From Harenicola maris (GTDB lineage: Bacteria > Pseudomonadota > Alphaproteobacteria > Rhodobacterales > Rhodobacteraceae), in assembly GCA_018524345.1 (NCBI GenBank), contig JADQAZ010000004.1, positions 62,001-126,000 on the forward strand: a stretch of 64,000 bases of DNA, written 5' to 3'. Positions 17,464 through 25,678 of this stretch are shown here, piece after piece; position 1 is the stretch's first letter, and each line of letters starts with the position of its first letter. A model generated the notes under the pieces. The model worked only from the letters and a program-made list of their open reading frames with translations. It was not told the origin of the DNA and ran no database searches. The translations under genes and the position numbers were made by a program.

Positions 17464-18036
17464 ATGGCAGACGAAACAACGACTCATACAGACGCAGCCC
17501 ATGCTACGGCTGGCGCAGACGCAGCACATGGTGGTGCCGAAGCAGGTGGTTTGCCGCAGTTGGATTTCAGCACGTTCGGGAACCAGATCTTCTGGCTTCT
17601 GGTCGCTCTAGCTGCCATCTACTTTATCCTGTCGCGCATCGCGCTGCCCCGTATCGCTGCGGTTCTGGCAGAGCGGAACGGGACAATCACGAATGACATC
17701 GCCGCTGCCGAAGAGCTGAAGCTCAAGGCGCAAGAGGCCGAGGCCGCCTATCAAAAGGCACTGGCCGATGCCCGCGCAGAGGCACAGAAGATCGCCGCCG
17801 ATACCCGCGAGGGGATCCAGAGCGAGCTTGACGTGGCCATTCAGAAGGCTGACGCAGAAATCGCCGCAAAATCCGCTGAGGCAGAGAAAGAAATCTCCGC
17901 CATCCGCGATAATGCGATGGAAAGCGTGGCCGAGGTTGCCAAGACAACCGCCGCAGATGTTGTCGCCGCCTTGGGCGGGGAGGCAGATGCCAAGACTATT
18001 GCCAAGGCGGTTGATGCCCGTCTGAAAGGAGCCTGA
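17464..18036 (+). CDS. atpF': ATP synthase F0 subunit b'
   Basis: A 190-residue b' peripheral-stalk subunit, used with b as a heterodimer in phototrophs and many alphaproteobacteria. A roughly 30-residue Ala/His/Thr-rich N-terminus precedes the membrane helix (about 42-60, [19 protein letters not shown]), then a long charged coiled coil from about 70. AAGGGAG precedes the ATG. Three bases separate it from atpF. Confidence 0.93.
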   Translation: MADETTTHTDAAHATAGADAAHGGAEAGGLPQLDFSTFGNQIFWLLVALAAIYFILSRIALPRIAAVLAERNGTITNDIAAAEELKLKAQEAEAAYQKALADARAEAQKIAADTREGIQSELDVAIQKADAEIAAKSAEAEKEISAIRDNAMESVAEVAKTTAADVVAALGGEADAKTIAKAVDARLKGA

Positions 18037-18039
18037 GCT

Positions 18040-18597
18040 ATGCGTAACACCCTCGCAGCCCTCGCCATCATTGCCGCTTCGCCGGCACTGGCGGCAGATG
18101 GTCCTTTCTTCTCGCTGAGCAACACCGACTTTGTCGTGTTGATCGCCTTTATCCTGTTCCTCGGCGTTTTGGTTTATTTCAAAGTGCCCGCCATGCTTAT
18201 GGGCCTGCTGGACAAGCGCGCCGAAGGCATCCGGTCCGAACTGTCCGAGGCACGCGCCCTGCGCGAAGAAGCTCAGACCGTTCTGGCCACTTTCGAGCGT
18301 AAGCAGAAAGAGGTGCAGGAGCAGGCCGATCGCATCGTAGCGCAGGCCAAGAGCGAAGCCGAGCTTGCCGCCGAGCAAGCGAAGGTGGATCTCGACAAAT
18401 CCATCGAACGCCGCATGAAGGCCGCCGATGACCAGATCACCTCTGCTGTGAAAGCGGCCGAGCGTGACGTGCGCGAAAAAGCAGCCGCTGTTGCGGTTGC
18501 CGTCGCGGGCGAAGTTGTGGCTGGCAAGATGACAGCCAAGGACAACGATGGTTTGATCGAAGCGGCGATCAAGGACGTGGGTGCAAAGCTGCACTAA
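18040..18597 (+). CDS. atpF: ATP synthase F0 subunit b
   Basis: A 185-residue b subunit. A signal-like N-terminus (MRNTLAALAIIAASPALAA) precedes the membrane helix (FVVLIAFILFLGVLVYF, about 28-45), then a long helical stalk (ALREEAQTVLATFERKQKE). It clamps F1 to F0 with b' and delta. The F1 genes (atpHAGDC) are not in the window, as is usual where F0 and F1 operons are separate. A clear terminator follows. Confidence 0.95.
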   Translation: MRNTLAALAIIAASPALAADGPFFSLSNTDFVVLIAFILFLGVLVYFKVPAMLMGLLDKRAEGIRSELSEARALREEAQTVLATFERKQKEVQEQADRIVAQAKSEAELAAEQAKVDLDKSIERRMKAADDQITSAVKAAERDVREKAAAVAVAVAGEVVAGKMTAKDNDGLIEAAIKDVGAKLH

Positions 18598-18622
18598 GCG
18601 TTCTACGCATCTGACAGATTTG

Positions 18623-18653
18623 AAAACACGGCCTCTCAAGGCCGTGTTTTTTT
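18623..18653. terminator. Terminator of the F0 operon, possibly bidirectional
   Basis: AAAACACGGCCT pairs with AGGCCGTGTTTT around CTCA, followed by a T-run to 18653. The A-run on the other side gives a T-run for the minus strand, so it can also end the convergent GntR gene, whose stop codon lies at its edge. Confidence 0.92.
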
Positions 18654-19422
18654 ATGCGCCGCGCTCTTGTTCCTGTGCGAGGCGCAGCTGCGCAATGGCA
18701 TCGTGTTTGCCGCTGGTGATCTGATCGCGCAGGGCGGATTTGACGAAGTCGAGGTGAGCCTCCAGCGCCTGCCGCGCCTTGTCGGGGTCGCGGGCCTGAA
18801 TGGCGTCATTGACGGCGCGGTGCTGTTTCAAGACGGCGCTGCGCAGGCTGTCCTGCATGAACAGGGCATTGCGGTTGGCGACCACCGTGCGGCGCAGGAC
18901 CTGATAGAGCGAGCGCATGACATGGACCATGACGGCGTTATGGCCCGCCTCGACAATGGCCATGTGGAATTCGGCATCAAGCAGGGATTCTGCGTCGGGC
19001 TCGGGGTCGTCCTCCATCTTCTCCATCAAGGCGGCGATAAGCTTCAGGTCGGTGGCAGAGCCGTGCTGCGCCGCGCGGGCGGCGGCGAGGCCTTCGATGT
19101 CGCGGCGGAAGTCCAGCGTGTCAAAGAGCGCGTCCTCATGGGTGGCAAAAAGGCGGACCAAGGCCTCGGGGAAGGCGGCATCAAGGGCGTCAGAGACGAA
19201 GATGCCCGCGCCTTTGCGCGTCTCGAGCAGGCCTGCCTCCTGCAGCTCCGCTATGGCGGCGCGCAGGGAGGGGCGGGAGACGCCCATGCGTTCCGACAGG
19301 TCCCGTTCCGCAGGTAGGCGCTCGCCGGGATGCAGAACGCCGCGCAGGATTAGCTCCTCAATCTGGCGCACGACGGCGTCGCTGATCTTTCCGGCTGAGA
19401 CGGGGGTAAAGGGCATGGGCAC
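18652..19422 (-). CDS. GntR family regulator, FadR/FCD subfamily
   Basis: A 256-residue regulator. The N-terminal GntR winged helix (residues 12-75: EELILRGVLHPGERLPAERD, then SERMGVSRPSLRAAIAEL) is followed by an FCD helical domain (about 95-225). Candidate metal/ligand residues are DAEFHMAI, KQHRAV and EAHLDF. Members sense organic acids such as pyruvate, lactate or glycolate. No matching metabolic operon is adjacent. A 19-bp near-palindrome with TGGTCA / TGACCA arms lies 22 bp upstream of the start. Confidence 0.9.
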   Translation of the reverse strand: MPMPFTPVSAGKISDAVVRQIEELILRGVLHPGERLPAERDLSERMGVSRPSLRAAIAELQEAGLLETRKGAGIFVSDALDAAFPEALVRLFATHEDALFDTLDFRRDIEGLAAARAAQHGSATDLKLIAALMEKMEDDPEPDAESLLDAEFHMAIVEAGHNAVMVHVMRSLYQVLRRTVVANRNALFMQDSLRSAVLKQHRAVNDAIQARDPDKARQALEAHLDFVKSALRDQITSGKHDAIAQLRLAQEQERGA

Positions 19423-19443
19423 ACATAGAAAAGAGGGCGAAAT

Positions 19444-19462
19444 TGGTCACATGATATGACCA
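19444..19462. promoter_or_regulatory. Probable operator of the GntR/FCD regulator
   Basis: A 19-bp element, TGGTCA-CATGATA-TGACCA, symmetric at 16 of 19 positions, just upstream of the regulator gene. TGGTC/GACCA half-sites are characteristic of FadR/PdhR/GlcC-type regulators, so autoregulation is likely. Confidence 0.7.
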
Positions 19463-19499
19463 CTTTCGCCCTCCGTGAGCAAGCCTTGCGGCTTGGTGC

Positions 19500-19520
19500 A
19501 GAATTTTCGACGAAAATTCT
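19500..19520. repeat. 21-bp A/T palindrome, copy 1
   Basis: AGAATTTTCG and CGAAAATTCT flank a single central base. It stands 11 bases after the OmpA-lipoprotein stop. Near-identical 21-bp elements occur at 40987-41007 and 45329-45349. No T-run follows. Confidence 0.75.
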
Positions 19521-19521
19521 T

Positions 19522-19546
19522 ATCCGGCCGATTAGTTCGGCCGGAT
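19522..19546 (-). other. Hairpin with the stop codon in its loop (OmpA-lipoprotein gene)
   Basis: ATCCGGCCG (19522-19530) pairs perfectly with CGGCCGGAT (19538-19546). The seven-base loop contains the TAA stop (19532-19534). The last sense codons therefore form one arm. Confidence 0.7.
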
Positions 19547-20179
19547 GATGATCTCTACCCGACGGTTCTGGGCGCGGCCGGATTCGGTTTGGTTGCTGGC
19601 GATGGGTTGGTCCTCGCCCGCGCCGATGGCGCGCATGCGGCTAGAGGAGACGCCGGAGTTGCTGAGCACGACGGCCACGGCCTGTGCGCGGCGCAGGGAC
19701 AGCCCCTGATTGTAATCCGCGGAGCCGGTGTTGTCGGTATGGCCGATCACGTTGACGGTGCTTTCGGGGTATTTGTTCAGGCTGCCCGCAAGGGTGCTGA
19801 GGTCGGCGGTCAGGTCGGGCCGCAGGGCGGCGCTGTCGACGCCGAAGAGGATGTCTTGTGGCATGGTCACGACCAGTTCGGAGCCGGTGTTCACAACATC
19901 GATGCGGCCATCAAGGTCACGGTCCAGTTCCTTGGCCTGTTGGTCAAGGTTGTAACCGATGCCGCCGCCGATGGTTGCGCCGATCACGGCTCCGGCCACT
20001 GCGCCGCGGCGTTTGGCCTCTGCGTCGTCACCGGCGACAACGCCGGCCAATGCGCCGACAACTGCGCCGGTGAGGGCGCCATTGCGGGTTTTCTCGCCGC
20101 TCAGGGCTTCGGGGTCAGAACATGCCGACAGCGTCAGGGCGCTGGCACAGATCATGGGAATAAACGGGGTCTTCATCAT
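19532..20179 (-). CDS. OmpA-type outer-membrane lipoprotein
   Basis: A 215-residue protein with a lipoprotein signal (ALTLSAC, lipid Cys20). Two glycine-rich segments (GALTGAVVGALAGVVAGDD and GAVAGAVIGATIGGGIGY, about 34-76) resemble glycine-zipper regions. The OmpA C-terminal peptidoglycan-binding domain covers about 100-213, with VIGHTDNTGSADYNQGLS and GRAQNRRVEI. It probably tethers the outer membrane to the wall. Two adjacent ATGs are possible starts. Confidence 0.9.
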   Translation of the reverse strand: MMKTPFIPMICASALTLSACSDPEALSGEKTRNGALTGAVVGALAGVVAGDDAEAKRRGAVAGAVIGATIGGGIGYNLDQQAKELDRDLDGRIDVVNTGSELVVTMPQDILFGVDSAALRPDLTADLSTLAGSLNKYPESTVNVIGHTDNTGSADYNQGLSLRRAQAVAVVLSNSGVSSSRMRAIGAGEDQPIASNQTESGRAQNRRVEIIIRPN

Positions 20180-20303
20180 ATTGCCTCTCTCAGCGGTCTA
20201 TCCTTGGCCGCTTTACACAGTGCCACGCTCATCGGCGCAGCCCCGCCCTGTTTGGACCGAACCGCGATGTTATCCAATATCGAAAGCCGCAAGGGGGGTG
20301 TTA

Positions 20304-21152
20304 TCAGCTAGCATCCGCTCGTGCGGCCTCATAGGCGAGCATGGCGCGTTTGACGGGAAGGCCCCAGTGATAGCCGCCCAAAGCGCCTGATTTGCGCAGG
20401 GCGCGGTGGCAGGGGATCAGCCAGCTGACGGGGTTGCGGCCCACGGCGGTGCCCACGGCGCGGACGGCCTTGGGGCTCTCGATCGCCGAGGCGATCTCGG
20501 AGTAGGTCGTGACATGGCCGGTAGGAATGCGCAGCAGGGCCTCCCAGACCTTGATCTGGAAGGGCGCGCCGATCAGGTGCAGCTGTGCCTCGCCCGAGGC
20601 GCCGAAGGCGGCCTGCACCCAAGGGCGCAGCGCGGTGGCATCTTCGACATATACGGCCTTGGGCCAGCGGCTTTGCAGGTCGGCCATGGCGGTCTCCCGA
20701 TCTGACTCGGCAGTAAAGCCGAGGCCGCACATGCCCCTATCCGTGCCCATAACCAAGGCCTCGCCAAAGGGGCTGTCGAACCAGCCGTATCGAATAGTCA
20801 GGCCTTCGCCCTTTTTGGCAAATTCACCGGGACTCATGGCCTCCCACCGCAGGAACAGATCATGCAGGCGGCCGGTGCCGGAGAGGCCGACGGAATGGGC
20901 GGTTTCCAGCGTGGAGAAACGGGCGGTGATCAGCTCCTTCGCGTGGCCGAGGGTCAGGTATTGTTGATAGCGTTTGGGGGAGACGCCGACCCATGCGCTG
21001 AAGACGCGTTGGAAATGGGCGGGGGACATGTCCATCTCGTCGGCCAAGGCATCAAGGGACATCTGCGCCGTGACAGAGCCGTCGATCACGTCCAGCGCGC
21101 GGCGCATGACGTGGTAGTGGTAGCTTCCCTCGGGGTTGGGTTGTGCGGTCAT
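20304..21152 (-). CDS. AraC-type HTH fused to O6-alkylguanine transferase (short Ada)
   Basis: A 282-residue protein with an AraC helix-turn-helix (about 15-112, MSPAHFQRVFSAWVGVSPKR) and a methyltransferase domain (about 120-278). The acceptor Cys248 lies in IPCHRAL, where most have IPCHRV. The N-terminal zinc/phosphotriester domain is absent, so it cannot sense methylation as Ada does; regulation, if any, would work differently. I start at MTAQPNPEGSYHYHVMRRAL, since the frame upstream runs through nth on the other strand. It is divergent from nth, another base-repair gene. Confidence 0.87.
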   Translation of the reverse strand: MTAQPNPEGSYHYHVMRRALDVIDGSVTAQMSLDALADEMDMSPAHFQRVFSAWVGVSPKRYQQYLTLGHAKELITARFSTLETAHSVGLSGTGRLHDLFLRWEAMSPGEFAKKGEGLTIRYGWFDSPFGEALVMGTDRGMCGLGFTAESDRETAMADLQSRWPKAVYVEDATALRPWVQAAFGASGEAQLHLIGAPFQIKVWEALLRIPTGHVTTYSEIASAIESPKAVRAVGTAVGRNPVSWLIPCHRALRKSGALGGYHWGLPVKRAMLAYEAARADAS

Positions 21153-21269
21153 GGTGGGCCTCCTGATTGGGGCCAGCTTAGGCGCTGCGCTGCCGCGCCG
21201 CGACCCGAATCCTGCGGCAAAACCACCCTGCGCCCTTGCAGGCTTGCGCGCTGCGCGGCATAGGAGGGC

Positions 21270-21914
21270 ATGGCCAAACAACTGCCCTATCCGATCTGCT
21301 ACGAGGCTTTTGCCCGTTTCCAAGCCGCCGAGGCCGAGCCCAAGGGCGAGTTGCACCATACCAATGCCTATACCCTTGTCGTTGCCGTTGCCCTTTCGGC
21401 GCAGGCGACCGATGCGGGGGTGAACAAGGCCACGGCAAAGCTGTTCGAGATCGCCGATACCCCCGAGAAGATGCTCGCCTTGGGCGAGGAGGGGGTGATC
21501 GAACATATCAAAACCATCGGGTTGTTCCGCAACAAGGCCAAGAACGTCATCAAGCTGAGCCAGATGCTCGTCGATGACTACGGCAGTCAGGTCCCAAGCT
21601 CCCGCGCGGCGCTTGTCAGCCTGCCGGGGGTGGGGCGCAAGACGGCGAATGTGGTGCTGAACATGTGGTGGGGCCATCCGGCGCAGGCGGTGGACACCCA
21701 TATTTTCCGCGTCGGTAACCGCTCCGGCCTTGCGCCGGGCAAGGATGTCGACGCCGTGGAGCGCGCGATCGAGGACAATGTGCCCGCCGAGTTCCAACAG
21801 CACGCGCATCACTGGCTAATCCTGCATGGTCGGTATACATGCGTGGCGCGAAAACCCAAATGTCAGGCCTGCCTGATCCGTGATCTCTGCCTTTACGAGG
21901 AAAAGAACTTATGA
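21270..21914 (+). CDS. nth: Endonuclease III
   Basis: A 214-residue DNA glycosylase/AP lyase that removes oxidised pyrimidines. It has the helix-hairpin-helix LPGVGRKTA with catalytic Lys124, catalytic Asp142 in AVDTHIFRV, and the 4Fe-4S cluster cysteines 191, 198, 201 and 207 (C-X6-C-X2-C-X5-C). Its stop overlaps the start of the next gene (ATGA). Confidence 0.97.
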   Translation: MAKQLPYPICYEAFARFQAAEAEPKGELHHTNAYTLVVAVALSAQATDAGVNKATAKLFEIADTPEKMLALGEEGVIEHIKTIGLFRNKAKNVIKLSQMLVDDYGSQVPSSRAALVSLPGVGRKTANVVLNMWWGHPAQAVDTHIFRVGNRSGLAPGKDVDAVERAIEDNVPAEFQQHAHHWLILHGRYTCVARKPKCQACLIRDLCLYEEKNL

Positions 21915-22900
21915 CGAAGTATCAGGTTGTCGGCATCGGTAATGCCGTATCCGATGTTATCACCAATTGCGACGATGCGTTTTTGGAGAAGATGGGCATC
22001 GAAAAGGGCATCATGCAGCTGATCGAGCAGGACCGCGCCGAGGTTCTCTATGCGGCGATGTCGGACCGGGTGGAAACACCGGGCGGCTCGGTGGCCAATA
22101 CTTTGGCGGGCCTTGGCACCTTGGGGGTCTCTACGGCCTTTATCGGGCGGGTGGCGAATGATCCGGTCGGGATGCGCTATGCCGAGGTTATGGCGAGCGA
22201 GGGAACAGGCTTTCCGAATGGGCCGGTCTCCGGTGATGACCTGCCAACTTCGCGTTCGATGATCTTTGTGACGCCCGATGGCGAGCGGTCGATGAACACC
22301 TATCTGGGCATTTCCTCCGAGGTGGGTCCGCAGGATGTGGATGCCGCCGTCACGGGCAATTGCGATACCCTGTTTCTGGAGGGCTACCTGTTCGACAAGG
22401 ACCCGGGCAAAGCGGCCTTCCACGCCGCCGCCGAAACAGCCAAGAAGGCGGGCGCCCGCGCCGGGATCTCCCTGTCGGATCCCTTCTGCGTCGAGCGTCA
22501 CCGTGGCGATTTTCGCGCCCTGATCTCCGGACCGCTTGACTATGTGCTTTGCAACGATGCGGAGCTTCTGTCGCTCTACCAAGTGAGCGATCTTGACGAG
22601 GCTTTGAAGCTTGCCGCTGCCGACTGCGCTCTGGTTGCCTGCACCCGCAGCGCCGAGGGTGTTGCGATCCAGTCCGCCGAAGGGCGCATTGATGTGCCGA
22701 CCACGCCGCTGACACCCGTGGATACAACAGGCGCAGGCGATCAGTTCGCCGCCGGTTTCCTTTACGGGATGACCACAGGGCGTGACCTGAAAACCTGCGG
22801 CCAGATGGGCTGTATCGCGGCAGGGGAAGTGATCTCCCACATCGGGCCGCGTCCGGAGGCCAGCCTTGCGGAGCTTTTCGCCAAAGCGGGCCTGACCTAA
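21911..22900 (+). CDS. PfkB family carbohydrate kinase, probably adenosine kinase
   Basis: A 329-residue ribokinase-fold enzyme. GIGNAVSDVI opens the fold, ETPGGSVANTLAGLGTLG is the substrate-side PfkB motif, and PVDTTGAGDQFAAGFLYG carries the anion hole and catalytic aspartate. The layout resembles the adenosine kinase/inosine-guanosine kinase branch found in alphaproteobacteria. Adenosine salvage is the likeliest role, but other nucleosides or sugars cannot be excluded. Translationally coupled to nth. Confidence 0.85.
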   Translation: MTKYQVVGIGNAVSDVITNCDDAFLEKMGIEKGIMQLIEQDRAEVLYAAMSDRVETPGGSVANTLAGLGTLGVSTAFIGRVANDPVGMRYAEVMASEGTGFPNGPVSGDDLPTSRSMIFVTPDGERSMNTYLGISSEVGPQDVDAAVTGNCDTLFLEGYLFDKDPGKAAFHAAAETAKKAGARAGISLSDPFCVERHRGDFRALISGPLDYVLCNDAELLSLYQVSDLDEALKLAAADCALVACTRSAEGVAIQSAEGRIDVPTTPLTPVDTTGAGDQFAAGFLYGMTTGRDLKTCGQMGCIAAGEVISHIGPRPEASLAELFAKAGLT

Positions 22901-22903
22901 CCC

Positions 22904-22958
22904 GCCGCAATTTTCCCGTCGCGCCCACCCGCCCACCCCGCGCCGGGAAAATCGCGGC
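22904..22958. repeat. Long inverted repeat after the kinase gene
   Basis: GCCGCAATTTTCCCG and CGGGAAAATCGCGGC form 15-bp arms with one mismatch around a 25-base loop, starting 4 bases after the stop codon. No T-run follows. It belongs to a 200-bp gene-free convergent junction that also holds a dispersed repeat and two GC hairpins (23047-23061 and 23067-23086). Confidence 0.65.
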
Positions 22959-23006
22959 TCTGTGGTGAAAAAAAGCGGGTAGGGTGCTTGGTTCGCGCTG
23001 TCTGCG

Positions 23007-23038
23007 CTTCTTATTGGGACAAATATCCTGGGGGAGGC
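23007..23038 (-). repeat. Dispersed convergent-junction repeat, copy B
   Basis: On the minus strand it reads GCCTCCCCCAGGATATTTG and ends CCCAATAAGAAG, matching copy A except in the GC-rich left part. It lies between the convergent kinase and sulfotransferase genes. Confidence 0.72.
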
Positions 23039-23100
23039 CGCAGGCCGGGGGCGAAGCCCCCATGGAGCGCCCGCGTCAGCGGGCGCAATACCTTTGGCGC

Positions 23101-23919
23101 CTAGTTGCCCAGTTTGGCGTGCACTTCGTCTAGGTCGATCTCGCCGATCGGCATCTTGTTACCCGGATTTTCAAAGTCGTATTTGAACAGCAGGAAATCA
23201 CGTTTGTAGATTTCATAGACGAGATGCATCGACAGATCGTCGAAGTAATCCTCAACCGGATGGGCGCGTTTGGGGCCGTGACCCTCGCTTTCGTTAAAGC
23301 GTGGGATTGCCTCGATATCGACGGGGACGGGGGTTTCCACGGCCTTTAGCACGCTGTCCATGCCGTCGTTAAAGCTCTCGGTCCAGAAGATGTTGTCATA
23401 CTGGCCGCCGTTGACGATGAAGGTCGAGACATGCCCAGCCATGGCGGACCAGTGGATGTCGGGGTCCATCGGGCGGCGCCAGCGGATGGTGTCGCGGGCG
23501 AAGAGCAAGAAGCGGCGGAAGCTTTCGATCTGGTCGAATTCGAACCCGTTGTCCGGATCGCCGACCTCGATGCCGTATTTCTGGATCAGCATCGGCACGA
23601 GGTTGCCGCGGTAGCGTTTGCCGTTGCGCTGGATGCCGCAGATCTTGTCGAAAAAGCTCGACAGGATGCGGGTGTAGGGGTTGCGCACGCAGGTGAAGGA
23701 GTAGCTTTTGTGGGCGCGCACATTGGCTTCGATCTTGGGTTGGCTGTGGTCCAGCGCCCATTTATGCAGCCCGCCGGTGGCGTCATGGATGTCGCCATCG
23801 AAGAATTCGCCGTGATCGGAATAATACATAATCTGCCCGATGGACGAGCAGGCGCATTTTGGCACCACCCGGTAAACCAAGCTTTCACTCTCTGTCATCC
23901 ATGTTCCAGGAAAACCCAT
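23101..23919 (-). CDS. Sulfotransferase family 2 protein
   Basis: A 272-residue PAPS-dependent sulfotransferase of the type acting on carbohydrates. The 5'-phosphosulfate loop is RVVPKCACSSIGQ (Lys21), and the 3'-phosphate site is CVRNPYTRILSSF (about 77-89). There is no membrane segment, so it is cytoplasmic, unlike the Golgi enzymes of animals. Divergent from a GT14-like glycosyltransferase with about 150 AT-rich bases between, suggesting the two modify the same glycan. Acceptor unknown. Confidence 0.85.
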   Translation of the reverse strand: MGFPGTWMTESESLVYRVVPKCACSSIGQIMYYSDHGEFFDGDIHDATGGLHKWALDHSQPKIEANVRAHKSYSFTCVRNPYTRILSSFFDKICGIQRNGKRYRGNLVPMLIQKYGIEVGDPDNGFEFDQIESFRRFLLFARDTIRWRRPMDPDIHWSAMAGHVSTFIVNGGQYDNIFWTESFNDGMDSVLKAVETPVPVDIEAIPRFNESEGHGPKRAHPVEDYFDDLSMHLVYEIYKRDFLLFKYDFENPGNKMPIGEIDLDEVHAKLGN

Positions 23920-24072
23920 TAAAACTGCCTCCGTTCACGCCGGCATTAATTGCCGGTCCGGTCCGTTTGCCACGGATCACTTAAAAAATACAAACTTGCA
24001 CTGTCTTTTCAATGTATGTTCACAGTATCAAGCCTAAACGATGCTGTGACTCCACAGGTAACTGTTTCTAAT

Positions 24073-25650
24073 ATGGCAAAAATCGCCTTTATACTGCTGT
24101 GCCACAAGGACCCTGATGCGATTATCGCTCAGGCCGAAAGCCTGACGGCTGCTGGTGACTATATCTCCATCCATTTCGATGCGAGCGCAAGCGCGGCGCA
24201 TTTTGACCAGATCCGCAAAGCGCTTGGTGACAATCCCAATGTCTGCTTTTCCGGCAAGCGGATCAAATGTGGTTGGGGGGAGTGGTCGCTTGTTCAGGCC
24301 TCTCTTTATGCGGTTGAGGCGGCGGTGGAGGCTTTTCCGCGGGCGACGCATTTTTACATGCTGTCGGGCGATTGCATGGCGATCAAGTCGGCGGAATATG
24401 CCCATGATTTCCTTGACCGCGATGATGTGGATTACATCGAGAGTTTCGACTTTTTCGACAGTGACTGGATCAAGACTGGCTTTAAGGAAGAGCGGCTGAT
24501 CTATCGTCATTTCGTCAATGAGCGAACCAACAAGTGGCTGTTTTACAAGAGCTTCAACCTGCAGCGTCGGCTTGGCCTTACCCGCAAGGTGCCGAGCGAT
24601 ATCGAGGTGATGATCGGCTCGCAGTGGTGGTGTTTGCGGCGGCGCACGATTGAGTGGGTATTGGATTTCACCAAGAAGCGCCGCGATGTGATGCGGTTTT
24701 TCCGCACCACCTGGATTCCGGACGAGACGTTTTTCCAGACCGTGGTGCGCCATGTGGTGCCGAACGAGGAAATCCGCACGCGGTCTTTGACCTTCTTGAT
24801 GTTCACGGATTACGGCATGCCGGTGACCTTCTACAACGATCACTTTGACATGCTGCTGAGCCAGAATTTCCTTTTTGCCCGCAAGATCAGCCCCGAGGCG
24901 ACAGACCTGAAGGCGCGGCTTGGCGCTCTTTATGCCAAGGAGGGCGAGCGCTTCCAGATTTCGGGCGACGGGCGGCGGATGTATTCCTTCCTGACCGGAC
25001 GGGGCCGCGAGGGGCGCAGGTTTGCGCCGCGGTTCTGGGAGACCGAGGCAACCCTTGGCCGTGACCGCGAGTTGATGATCGTGATCTGCAAGAAATGGCA
25101 CGTGGCCAAACGTCTGGTCGAGCAGGTGCGCAGTCATACCAACCTTCCGGCGATTGAATATCTGTTCAACGAGGAAGCGACCGAGCTGCCCGATCTGGGC
25201 GGGATCCAGTCGACGATGGCCAAGCGGACGCGGCATCGGCGGGCCTTGCTTCGGATGTTGTTCGAGTATCACGGCACGAACCGGATGGTGATTTGCCTCG
25301 ACCCTGCGAACATCGATTTCATCGAGGATTTCGCCGCCGACAAATGCACCACCAAATCGCTGGAGATGGTCTGTGAGTTTTCCGATGACTTCCTTGCCGG
25401 CCATGCGCGGCGGGTGGGTTTGGCGGGGGCGCAGACCTCCAAGGATATTATCGACAAGCTGATGCCGACGATCCGCTATGACGTGGTGTTCGAGAGCGAG
25501 CGCCTGCGTGATGCGGAGTTGGAGAATTTCTATCAGCTGCGTGAGACCGGCAGTGTGGATGCGAATACCTCTGCCTTGATCGAGTTCCTGTCCATCCCGC
25601 CGGAGACCGCGCGGGAGATTGCCACAACCGAGCATCTGTTTGCCGATTGA
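24073..25650 (+). CDS. GT14/core-2-like glycosyltransferase with C-terminal extension
   Basis: A 525-residue protein. Residues 1-260 resemble Core-2/I-branching beta-1,6-N-acetylglucosaminyltransferases (MAKIAFILLCHKDP, SIHFDASAS, GWGEWSLVQASLYA, FYMLSGDCMAIKS). The C-terminal roughly 250 residues match the DUF5927/DUF5928-type regions that I associate with Rhodobacterales homologues; I know of no tested function. I start at MAKIAFIL, since the frame upstream lies in the AT-rich intergenic region. Paired divergently with a sulfotransferase, it may build a sulfated surface glycan. Confidence 0.8.
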   Translation: MAKIAFILLCHKDPDAIIAQAESLTAAGDYISIHFDASASAAHFDQIRKALGDNPNVCFSGKRIKCGWGEWSLVQASLYAVEAAVEAFPRATHFYMLSGDCMAIKSAEYAHDFLDRDDVDYIESFDFFDSDWIKTGFKEERLIYRHFVNERTNKWLFYKSFNLQRRLGLTRKVPSDIEVMIGSQWWCLRRRTIEWVLDFTKKRRDVMRFFRTTWIPDETFFQTVVRHVVPNEEIRTRSLTFLMFTDYGMPVTFYNDHFDMLLSQNFLFARKISPEATDLKARLGALYAKEGERFQISGDGRRMYSFLTGRGREGRRFAPRFWETEATLGRDRELMIVICKKWHVAKRLVEQVRSHTNLPAIEYLFNEEATELPDLGGIQSTMAKRTRHRRALLRMLFEYHGTNRMVICLDPANIDFIEDFAADKCTTKSLEMVCEFSDDFLAGHARRVGLAGAQTSKDIIDKLMPTIRYDVVFESERLRDAELENFYQLRETGSVDANTSALIEFLSIPPETAREIATTEHLFAD

Positions 25651-25678
25651 TCCGATAACCAAGCGAAGGCCTGCGACC

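Noticed and set aside
20034-20180. Recent horizontal transfer or mobile element around the glycine-rich OmpA segment
   Set aside because: No transposase, integrase or terminal repeats; the low complexity is a known feature of glycine-zipper lipoproteins.
20304-21812. 502-residue version of the short Ada-like protein
   Set aside because: The first 220 codons are antisense to nth and lack any zinc-domain cysteines; the HTH domain starts after the ATG at 21152.
23950-24072. Longer N-terminus for the GT14-like transferase
   Set aside because: The upstream codons lie in A/T-rich intergenic DNA, and the family begins at MAKIAFIL.
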